DNA from: Halobacteriaceae archaeon Tc-Br11_E2g27
GTDB lineage: Archaea > Halobacteriota > Halobacteria > Halobacteriales > Haloarculaceae
Length of the DNA: 5,762 nt
Assembly (NCBI GenBank): GCA_001564135.1
Contig: LKNH01000169.1
Span: 1 to 5,762 of the forward strand
Direction: 5' to 3'
A program made the translations under genes and the position numbers. Positions 1 to 4,592 of this stretch are shown piece by piece. The notes beneath the pieces were generated by a model that did not search any database, was not told where the DNA came from, and saw nothing but the letters and a program-made list of their open reading frames with translations. How positions within the stretch are numbered: the first letter of the stretch is position 1; every line of letters starts with the position of its first letter.

Positions 1-7
1 GAGAGCC

Positions 8-904
8 ATGAGCGCCGCGGACATGTATCGGGAGCAACGGTCGACAAAAGGGAACGACCCCGAAAAAGTGGTCATCTCGGCCGCACTCACTGGTGCGCTC
101 ACCACCCGTGACCAGTGTGAAGCAATTCCCTATACGCCAGAAGAGATTGCCGAGGAGGCGAAAGCCGCGCGGGAGGCAGGGGCAGCGGTGGCCCACATTC
201 ACGCACGAACCGAAAACGGCTCACCGACGTTCTCAACGGACACATATCAGGACATCTACGACGCCGTTCGCGACCGAACCGATATCATCATCAATTTCTC
301 GACGGGCGCTATCGGGACGCCAGTCGAGGACCGCCTGGAGTACGTCGAATCCGTCCAACCCGAGATGGCGGCGCTGAATATGGGTTCGATGAACTACGCG
401 AAATATTCGGAGAGCAGGGAGGATTTCGTCTTCGATATGGTTTTTGAGAACCCATTTTCGGAGATTCAAACCCTCCTCTCGGGAATGAACGATAGCGGCG
501 TCACGCCGGAACTCGAATGCTTCGATACGGGGCATATCGGCAACACTCGGCCACTTCTTTCAGAGGGCGTTCTGGACAGACCGTTTCACGTCAGCCTCAT
601 CATGGGCGTGCTTGGCGGGATTCCGGCGTCGGTCGACAACCTCTCCCATCAGGTTCGCCAACTGCCCGATGACTGTACGTGGCAGGTTATCGGTATCGGG
701 GAAAACCAGTGGCCGCTCGTCGGCGCAGCGCTGACGATGGGCGGCAACGTCCGCGTCGGCCTGGAGGATAATTTCTATCTTCCCTCTGGGGAGATGGCAG
801 ATGGCAACGGACCGCTTGTTGCGGCCGCAGCGGAGATGGCACGGACCGTCGGGCGGGAACCAGCAACGCCCGACGAGGCACGAGAGATACTGAACATCAG
901 ATAA
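8..904 (+). CDS. Beta-keto acid cleavage enzyme (BKACE, DUF849 family)
   Basis: A complete 298-residue protein of the BKACE family (the family of 3-keto-5-aminohexanoate cleavage enzyme, Kce), Zn-dependent TIM-barrel enzymes that exchange a beta-keto acid with acetyl-CoA to give acetoacetate and a new CoA ester. Visible family signatures: AALTGA (25-30), the metal-binding HIHAR (H63, H65), NFSTG (96-100), NMGSMNY (124-130), PELECFDTGH (167-176), GIGENQWP (229-236) and VRVGLEDN (248-255). R249, E253 and D254 fit the Kce residues R226, E230 (Zn ligand) and D231. With the His pair aligned (offset 17), the Kce residue E14, which contacts the substrate amino group, falls on L31, so an aminohexanoate substrate is unlikely. 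The length is normal for the family. ATG at 8 is the first start seen; M6 at 23 is an alternative. The family call is firm; the substrate is unknown. It is probably co-transcribed with the reductase that follows. The promoter lies outside the window. Confidence 0.93.
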   Translation: MSAADMYREQRSTKGNDPEKVVISAALTGALTTRDQCEAIPYTPEEIAEEAKAAREAGAAVAHIHARTENGSPTFSTDTYQDIYDAVRDRTDIIINFSTGAIGTPVEDRLEYVESVQPEMAALNMGSMNYAKYSESREDFVFDMVFENPFSEIQTLLSGMNDSGVTPELECFDTGHIGNTRPLLSEGVLDRPFHVSLIMGVLGGIPASVDNLSHQVRQLPDDCTWQVIGIGENQWPLVGAALTMGGNVRVGLEDNFYLPSGEMADGNGPLVAAAAEMARTVGREPATPDEAREILNIR

Positions 905-925
905 CTGCACATCTTTCACATAGCT

Positions 926-1735
926 ATGACGACACCACAGACACCACCAAGCACGGATATCTTCACTGACGACCTCCTTTCGGGCGAAACAGCACTCGTT
1001 ACCGGCGGGGGAACCGGTATCGGCAAGGAACTATCGCTGGCGTTTGCTGACCACGGCGCGGATGTCGCCATTGCCAGCAGGTCGATGGACCATTTAGCAC
1101 CCGTCGCCGACGAAATCGAGTCTCGCGGCGTGAATGCCTGTGCAACCACTGTCGACGTTCGCGAACCAGACAGCGTTGACGCGATGGTCGAGACGGTCAT
1201 TTCGGAGCTCGGAGACATTTCGATACTGGTCAACAACGCCGGGGCGAACTTTCTCAGTCCGGCAGAATCACTTTCGGAAAACGGCTGGCGCTCGGTCGTC
1301 GGAACCATTCTCGACGGAACGGCCTACTGTACCTTCGCTGTCGGCGAACACATGATTGCAGAGGGGAACGGCGGCGTCATCCTCTCGATGGGTGCGACGA
1401 ACTCAGTGAGAGGTGCGCCGTATCATGCCCATTCCGGTGCGGGAAAGGCGGGCGTACACAACCTGATGCAGTCGGTCGCGGCTGAGTGGGCACAGCATGG
1501 CATTCGTGCGAATACCATTGCCCCTGGCGTCATCAAGACTGAGGGAATTATGGAGGTCATGGAAGCGGGAATGGGTGAACAGGTTGTCGAAAACGACCTC
1601 GCGGCTGACCGACTCGGAACCCCGGAAGACTGCGTCCCAATCACGCTCTTTCTGGCGAGTGATGCGGCCGCATACGTGACTGGCGCGTACTTTGCCGTCG
1701 ATGGTGGACAATTGCTCGCCCCGACGCCGTTTTAA
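926..1735 (+). CDS. SDR-family oxidoreductase, 2,4-dienoyl-CoA reductase-like
   Basis: A 269-residue short-chain dehydrogenase/reductase with a Rossmann fold. The nucleotide-binding motif TGGGTGIG is at 26-33, and S51-R52 after the second beta strand suggests NADP(H) preference. NNAGANF is at 103-109, a central LDGT motif at 129-132, HSGAGKAG at 169-176, and the IRANTIAPG strand at 193-201, followed by TEGI. The usual Tyr-x-x-x-Lys is absent: the lysine is K174 and the Tyr position is S170. This Ser-x-x-x-Lys arrangement, with the NNAxxNF and PGxIxTEG segments, is typical of 2,4-dienoyl-CoA reductases, which reduce dienoyl-CoA intermediates of unsaturated fatty acid oxidation. D130 stands where related reductases usually have Asn. 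It begins 21 bases after the BKACE stop with no A-box between, so the two probably form one transcript and act on the same acyl or keto-acid pathway. The family call is firm; the reaction is inferred. Confidence 0.92.
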   Translation: MTTPQTPPSTDIFTDDLLSGETALVTGGGTGIGKELSLAFADHGADVAIASRSMDHLAPVADEIESRGVNACATTVDVREPDSVDAMVETVISELGDISILVNNAGANFLSPAESLSENGWRSVVGTILDGTAYCTFAVGEHMIAEGNGGVILSMGATNSVRGAPYHAHSGAGKAGVHNLMQSVAAEWAQHGIRANTIAPGVIKTEGIMEVMEAGMGEQVVENDLAADRLGTPEDCVPITLFLASDAAAYVTGAYFAVDGGQLLAPTPF

Positions 1736-1822
1736 GAATCTCGTTTCTATCTCCCGGATTTCGTAGATTGCGAACCTTGCTTACTCAGTTGAGGGGAGGC
1801 AGTGAGCGAAACAGTTCACCGC

Positions 1823-1866
1823 CAGCATCCGCGAGCGAAGCGAGCCACCCGAGTCGGAAAAAGGTA
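1823..1866. repeat. Copy 1 of a GCGAGC/AAGCGA...GAAAAAGGTA intergenic motif
   Basis: This stretch contains GCGAGCGAAGCGAGC followed by ACCCGAGTCGGAAAAAGGTA (1847-1866). The second part matches 3356-3375 at 17 of 20 positions, including an exact GAAAAAGGTA, and the preceding AGCGA-type stretches are also alike. Both copies are in the same orientation, about 1.5 kb apart, on either side of the toxin-antitoxin genes. Such GCGAGC/AAGCGA strings are common in haloarchaeal intergenic DNA, so this is probably a dispersed motif and not a transposition footprint. Confidence 0.5.
1858..1862 (-). terminator. Possible oligo-T terminator downstream of the PIN toxin gene
   Basis: On the minus strand this reads ACCTTTTTCC, a T5 tract. 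Archaeal transcription commonly ends at oligo-T stretches without a hairpin. It lies about 228 bases beyond the toxin stop codon, so the 3' UTR would be long and would include the stem-loop cluster. Weak evidence, based only on the T tract. Confidence 0.25.
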
Positions 1867-1882
1867 TCTTTGGGAAACTCAC

Positions 1883-2083
1883 GGTGACGCTTGAATGGTT
1901 ACCCTTCTCCAGAGTGATGGCGTGTATCCACGCCGTGAACGACGTAATATTGCATCTGTTGATACTGCCGGACGTAACTTCGGAAACGTACTCGCCACCC
2001 CGGGCTGGCGAGATTGTTTAAACGCTTACGCCCGGTAGTATGAGCAGGAAGCTCCACTCCGGAGCCATAGCTGACTGCTCATA
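1883..2083. ncRNA. Cluster of four stem-loops; candidate structured RNA or transposon-end remnant
   Basis: Four hairpins occur in 200 bases. (1) GGTGAC 1883-1888 with GTTACC 1898-1903, with one G-U pair on the plus strand. (2) ATGGCGTG 1917-1924, loop TATC, CACGCCGT 1929-1936. (3) CTCGCCA 1991-1997 with TGGCGAG 2006-2012, a perfect 7-bp stem. (4) TATGAGCAG 2039-2047 with CTGCTCATA 2075-2083, a perfect 9-bp stem enclosing an inner GCTCC 2051-2055 / GGAGC 2061-2065 hairpin. The AGCAGGAAGCTCC run next to hairpin 4 loosely resembles, from memory, the right ends of haloarchaeal IS200/IS605-type elements, where the guide RNA of TnpB is encoded. No transposase gene is present, so a decayed element, an independent small RNA or a convergent 3'-end structure are all possible. 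Strand is undetermined. Confidence 0.35.
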
Positions 2084-2089
2084 GTGTGC

Positions 2090-2662
2090 CTACTCCCTAA
2101 GGTACTGCCACAATTGTCCGACGTATGGGCTGTTCTCCCACCTTCGATGCGGGCTAATCATTGTAATCAACACTTTCGCCTCATCGTGAGTCATGTGGCC
2201 GTTCCGAGCGTAGTCACAGATAAGCCGCGGTGTCGGTACGATACGAGGTCCTTGGAGAACTGCATGGATGAGCGGGAAGTTCGTCCCACTAAACTCATCG
2301 GTAAGAAACCCGTCGACAGAGAGTGCGTTTGCGAGCACGATGCCGTCAGTCTCGCCATCGTCAAGCCCGAACGTTGGACGTGAATCTGCTCCATCTTCGC
2401 ATTCATACGGATCTTGGATCGTGTAGTAGTTGCAAGCAGCGAGGACATTAGTCGCAGCTGCGGCGTGGATGTCCTGATACTGTGCGACCTCGCGGAGTTC
2501 GGTAACGACTTCCGGTGGCACGAACACATCACACGAGGTAAGGAGATACTGGAGTGGATCTGGATCTGTCTCGGTATCGAAGGTGTCGTCGGCACGGGGG
2601 ACGCCGAGACTGATGAGCGCACTGGTATCAGCAACGGCTGTTCGCAGTTGATAACCGCTCAT
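2090..2662 (-). CDS. PIN-domain protein, probable VapC-like toxin
   Basis: A 190-residue PIN-domain protein, predicted to be a Mg-dependent endoribonuclease. The acidic active-site set is complete: D12 in VADTSAL (10-16), E55 in VVTELRE (52-58), E104 in DDGETDGIVLANAL (101-114) and D122 in FLTDE (119-123). The GE-x-x-x-I-x-LA helix resembles the DUF3368 group of PIN proteins. The C-terminal third (about 139-190) is not part of the core PIN fold and ends in an aromatic-rich segment (W175, Y180, W185, Y187). Its ATG at 2662 overlaps the TGA of the upstream antitoxin gene as ATGA, indicating translational coupling and a type II toxin-antitoxin pair. Known VapC toxins cleave tRNA or rRNA; the target here cannot be read from sequence. 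It is longer than a typical VapC (about 130 residues). A non-toxin housekeeping PIN nuclease is the main alternative. Confidence 0.85.
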   Translation of the reverse strand: MSGYQLRTAVADTSALISLGVPRADDTFDTETDPDPLQYLLTSCDVFVPPEVVTELREVAQYQDIHAAAATNVLAACNYYTIQDPYECEDGADSRPTFGLDDGETDGIVLANALSVDGFLTDEFSGTNFPLIHAVLQGPRIVPTPRLICDYARNGHMTHDEAKVLITMISPHRRWENSPYVGQLWQYLRE

Positions 2663-3021
2663 CGGTGGTTATCTGTCTCGACTGTCGTCGCCTCGCCATC
2701 ATAGATGTCGGTATCGTCGGGTGCGGCGAGATAGAGTGGTTCGTCTTCAAGATCTTTTTTGAGCAAGCGGAGTCGCTGGGCACTCTCAGCACCGACCATT
2801 TGCTTGACAGTCTCGAACTCGAGCTGGTCGTCGTAGTATTTTGTCGCCACGAGTTCTTGATACGTCTCACTGTCGGCAGTACTTTCTATGTATTCACGAA
2901 TCGCCTCAACGAGCAGATCCGTCCGATCTTTGTCGAAGAGATCAGCAATCGCATCGAGGCGGTCAACGAGGTACTCCGGGGATTGGAAGTGGACTCGTCG
3001 TGGCTCATCACTCGCGCCCAT
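2659..3021 (-). CDS. Ribbon-helix-helix antitoxin-like regulator
   Basis: A 120-residue acidic protein. An N-terminal ribbon-helix-helix fold is visible: beta strand RRVHFQSP (8-15), helix A through about residue 30 and helix B about 31-47 (TDLLVEAIREYIES). RHH proteins bind DNA as dimers through the beta strand. Residues 48-120 form a charged, probably partly disordered arm ending in an Asp/Glu-rich tail, the usual place where an antitoxin wraps its toxin. The frame stays open upstream to a TTG at 3096 and an ATG at 3084, but ATG 3021 is preferred: an A-box lies 28-33 bases before it, and the upstream codons cover operator-like repeats and encode an unrelated Cys-rich stretch. Its stop overlaps the PIN gene start by 4 bases. 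It probably neutralises the PIN protein and represses its own operon. Partnership is inferred from gene order and overlap. Confidence 0.82.
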   Translation of the reverse strand: MGASDEPRRVHFQSPEYLVDRLDAIADLFDKDRTDLLVEAIREYIESTADSETYQELVATKYYDDQLEFETVKQMVGAESAQRLRLLKKDLEDEPLYLAAPDDTDIYDGEATTVETDNHR

Positions 3022-3025
3022 TCTA

Positions 3026-3042
3026 TGTGCATATCTTGCACA
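3026..3042. promoter_or_regulatory. Operator-like inverted repeat TGTGCA-N5-TGCACA
   Basis: A perfect 6-bp inverted repeat with a 5-base spacer, 5-21 bases upstream of the antitoxin ATG, between the A-box and the start codon. Its right half is one of three TTGCACA boxes (3036-3042). A dimeric RHH protein bound here would block transcription initiation, so autorepression is the likely role. Confidence 0.55.
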
Positions 3043-3048
3043 CGAAGT

Positions 3049-3060
3049 GATAACGGTTTC
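3049..3060 (-). promoter_or_regulatory. Promoter of the antitoxin-toxin operon (BRE plus A-box)
   Basis: On the minus strand this reads GAAACCGTTATC: a purine-rich BRE-like part followed by an A-box-like TTAT. The GTTATC segment lies 28-33 bases before ATG 3021, the spacing expected when transcription begins at or next to the start codon (leaderless mRNA). It is flanked on both sides by TTGCACA boxes. Confidence 0.5.
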
Positions 3061-3065
3061 GGTGG

Positions 3066-3083
3066 TTGCACACAGCTTGCACA
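3066..3083. promoter_or_regulatory. Tandem TTGCACA operator boxes
   Basis: Two exact direct copies of TTGCACA, at 3066-3072 and 3077-3083, start 11 bases apart, about one helical turn. A third copy at 3036 is exactly 30 bases from the first. All three would therefore lie on nearly the same DNA face, around the antitoxin promoter, a layout suited to cooperative binding by RHH dimers. Confidence 0.5.
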
Positions 3084-3292
3084 TTTGTTCACTCAACCAG
3101 CCAAACCATAGATCTCACTGAACGTGTCTTCTCTATGCAGCAGTAGCTTGTGATAAGAACAACATCGGAGATTTTGACGCTACTGGAGACAGGGACCCAG
3201 TGACCGATGTGATGCACTGGTTATCGAAAATCTATCAACATGGATGGCAACATACAGAGGGTATATGCAACGCGACTTGTGGGCACGCCCGC

Positions 3293-3328
3293 AACTGCAT
3301 GACGTGGCGGCGTCGTTGCCACGCAGTT
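3293..3328. repeat. Bulged stem-loop
   Basis: CGTGGC (3303-3308) pairs with GCCACG (3318-3323) across a 9-base loop. The stem continues beyond a 5-base bulge with AACTG (3293-3297) and CAGTT (3324-3328). A GGGC-AC-GCCC mini-palindrome (3281-3290) lies immediately before it. It sits 127-162 bases beyond the aglJ-like stop codon on that gene's strand, so it may be a 3'-UTR structure. Function unknown. Confidence 0.4.
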
Positions 3329-3375
3329 CCCGTAGCGAGCAAAGCGAACGAGACAACCCGAGCGAGAAAAAGGTA
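3324..3375. repeat. Copy 2 of the GCGAGC/AAGCGA...GAAAAAGGTA intergenic motif
   Basis: This stretch contains GTAGCGAGCAAAGCGAACGA and then ACCCGAGCGAGAAAAAGGTA (3356-3375), 17 of 20 matches to 1847-1866 in the same orientation. Together with the first copy it brackets the toxin-antitoxin genes. On the minus strand it reads TACCTTTTTC followed by CGCTCGGGT, so both copies place a T5 tract downstream of a minus-strand gene. Confidence 0.5.
3367..3371 (-). terminator. Possible oligo-T terminator of the aglJ-like gene
   Basis: A T5 tract on the minus strand about 84 bases after the glycosyltransferase stop codon. This is the kind of signal at which archaeal RNA polymerase often terminates. It is the first T5 after that gene. 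Sequence evidence only. Confidence 0.35.
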
Positions 3376-3454
3376 CATTATCGTCGCCACACAGCAGTGG
3401 GGTCATACAAATACCGATGAAACCAACCTCCACGGCTGATTATCTGACAAGCTG

Positions 3455-4486
3455 TTACTGATTCTGCTCTGGCGGAGTCGCTTCGCTGGCTTCGGCAGCA
3501 TCGACTCGCTCGGCAGTATCCAGTTGAGACTCGCTCACCGTTGTCACTCCTGTTTCTTCTAACTCATCGAGTTGTTCAGAAATTCGTCGTAACCGATTTT
3601 GCTGTCGTTGGTTCGAGGTTACTATCAAATCCGAGAGGACGCCGAACATGACGAGTTGTAAGCCAAACAGAAGTGCAACGCCGCCGGCAAGCGCAAGTAC
3701 ATCATGCGCGATGCCGTTGAAAAACCAGGCATAGCCGACGTATGTTACGAGGAGAACACCAACAAAACCGCTGAGGACACCAATACTCCCGAAATAAAAC
3801 AGCGGGTTGTTTGTTTTTGCCATCTGGTACAGCCGGAGGATGATGTTTCCGCCGTCACGGAAAGGTCGCAGATTCGTCTCGGACTCGTCGGGGCGCGGCT
3901 CGTAGGTTATCGGAACAACGACGGTTCGGACGTCATGTTTGACACACTCGACGGCCATCTCGGTCTCGATACCGAATCCTTGTGCCGACATCGAGAGTCG
4001 CTGAAACGACTCCGTCGTGAATGCACGATAGCCGCTCAGAATATCTGTCAGTCGCTCACCATGAATAAAGCCGAAGGCGCGGTTTATCATCCGGTTTCCA
4101 AATTTGTTGAGCCGCGTCATTGCGCCGGGTTGCATGTTGGCGAATCGGTCACCGATGACGTGTTCTGCCTCGCCATCAAAAATCGGTGCCAGCATCCGCT
4201 CGGCTTCTTCGGCGCGGTAGGTTGAATCGCCATCGGCCATCAACACGACCGGCTGTGAGATAAGCGAGACTGCCTCGCGGACTGCCTGACCCTTGCCCGA
4301 ACCGCTTTGCTCTTCGACGCGTGCGCCAGCGTCGGCAGCAAGCTGTTGAGTGTCGTCACTCGACCCACCGTCCATCACCAGAATGTGCTCGAAGCCCTGC
4401 TCTTTGAATCCCTCGACGACCGCCTGGATGGTCGCCGCCTCGTTGTAGGTGGGAATGAGCACACAGACCTTCTCAGCATCCACCAT
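3455..4486 (-). CDS. aglJ: AglJ-like GT2 glycosyltransferase (dolichol-phosphate sugar transfer)
   Basis: A 343-residue membrane-attached family 2 glycosyltransferase. The catalytic domain shows VCVLIPTYNE (7-16), MDGGSSDDT (38-46), GSGKGQAV (62-69), the metal-binding DxD in ADGDSTY (D85, D87), DILSGYRAF (148-156), GFGIETEM (170-177) and an ITYEPRP segment (193-199). Two predicted membrane helices follow (about 231-252 and 262-286), then a charged, probably cytoplasmic tail (about 290-343) that looks partly coiled-coil. This architecture matches haloarchaeal AglJ, which in Haloferax volcanii adds the first hexose to dolichol phosphate for S-layer N-glycosylation. The frame is open to a TTG at 4495, but ATG 4486 is chosen because an A-box-like GCTTTTCA lies 25-32 bases upstream. 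It is divergent from the helicase gene. Other polyprenyl-phosphate glycosyltransferases (dolichol-phosphate mannose or glucose synthases) are the main alternative. Confidence 0.85.
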   Translation of the reverse strand: MVDAEKVCVLIPTYNEAATIQAVVEGFKEQGFEHILVMDGGSSDDTQQLAADAGARVEEQSGSGKGQAVREAVSLISQPVVLMADGDSTYRAEEAERMLAPIFDGEAEHVIGDRFANMQPGAMTRLNKFGNRMINRAFGFIHGERLTDILSGYRAFTTESFQRLSMSAQGFGIETEMAVECVKHDVRTVVVPITYEPRPDESETNLRPFRDGGNIILRLYQMAKTNNPLFYFGSIGVLSGFVGVLLVTYVGYAWFFNGIAHDVLALAGGVALLFGLQLVMFGVLSDLIVTSNQRQQNRLRRISEQLDELEETGVTTVSESQLDTAERVDAAEASEATPPEQNQ

Positions 4487-4510
4487 ATGGCCCAACTATG
4501 CCGGTCCCTG

Positions 4511-4518
4511 TGAAAAGC
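4511..4518 (-). promoter_or_regulatory. Probable A-box of the aglJ-like gene
   Basis: GCTTTTCA on the minus strand, 25-32 bases before ATG 4486, fits a leaderless haloarchaeal promoter. An alternative AT-rich element, CATATAC, lies a little further upstream (about 4519-4525). No Shine-Dalgarno sequence is seen before the ATG. Confidence 0.35.
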
Positions 4519-4561
4519 GTATATGGTCTGGGTTGGCCGCCACCGGTTTCGCTTGCGTGGG

Positions 4562-4567
4562 CTTATC
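4562..4567 (+). promoter_or_regulatory. Probable A-box of the XPB-like helicase gene
   Basis: CTTATC, 26-31 bases before GTG 4593. It resembles the GTTATC element of the antitoxin promoter in sequence and spacing. This spacing favours GTG 4593 over the in-frame GTG 4584 and suggests a leaderless transcript. Confidence 0.4.
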
Positions 4568-4592
4568 AGCGCCCAGCGGCTACGTGGGACCA

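Larger units (their letters stand above)
1736..2089. other. Gene-free stretch between SDR and PIN-toxin genes
   Basis: A 354-base intergenic region between convergent genes. The left half (1736-1870) has no clear gene; it contains a GCGAGCGAAGCGAGC-type motif ending in GAAAAAGGTA (1823-1866). The right half (about 1883-2083) holds four consecutive stem-loops, listed separately. One small open frame runs from ATG 1895 to TAG 2038 (47 codons), but nothing in it is recognisable and it overlaps three of the hairpins, so it is not called as a gene. No tRNA or rRNA is seen. Confidence 0.7.
3097..3454. other. Gene-free stretch between the antitoxin promoter and the aglJ-like gene
   Basis: A 358-base stretch with no credible gene; the longest open frame (3200-3439, plus) has an unnatural His/Cys/Arg-rich composition. 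It contains competing short stems around 3182-3220 (ACTGG/CCAGT, and CCAGTG 3197-3202 / CACTGG 3215-3220), a larger hairpin at 3293-3328, and the second copy of the GAAAAAGGTA motif at 3324-3375. The right end serves as the 3' region of the minus-strand glycosyltransferase gene. Confidence 0.65.

Noticed and set aside
1895..2038. Small open frame of 47 codons within the stem-loop cluster
   Set aside because: It is too short, basic in composition, matches no family I recognise, and its bases are better explained by the hairpins. It could be a remnant of a larger gene, but this cannot be shown.
3022..3096. Longer antitoxin start at TTG 3096 or ATG 3084
   Set aside because: The added residues are Cys-rich and unrelated to the RHH fold, and they would overlap the A-box and TTGCACA boxes. 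ATG 3021 has a properly spaced A-box.
2665..3111. Plus-strand open frame opposite the antitoxin gene
   Set aside because: It lies opposite a clear RHH coding sequence and has no domain or promoter of its own.
3200..3439. Open frame of 79 codons on the plus strand
   Set aside because: It is rich in His, Cys, Trp and Arg and unlike the acidic haloarchaeal proteins around it. It runs through hairpins and the intergenic motif and has no recognisable domain or promoter.
1736..3454. Search for CRISPR arrays, tRNA genes or an intact insertion sequence
   Set aside because: No regularly spaced repeats of CRISPR length, no tRNA cloverleaf and no transposase gene are visible; only the short motifs and hairpins listed.
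4487..4495. TTG start three codons upstream for the glycosyltransferase
   Set aside because: ATG 4486 is a better start with an A-box-like element at the right distance; the extension adds only three residues.
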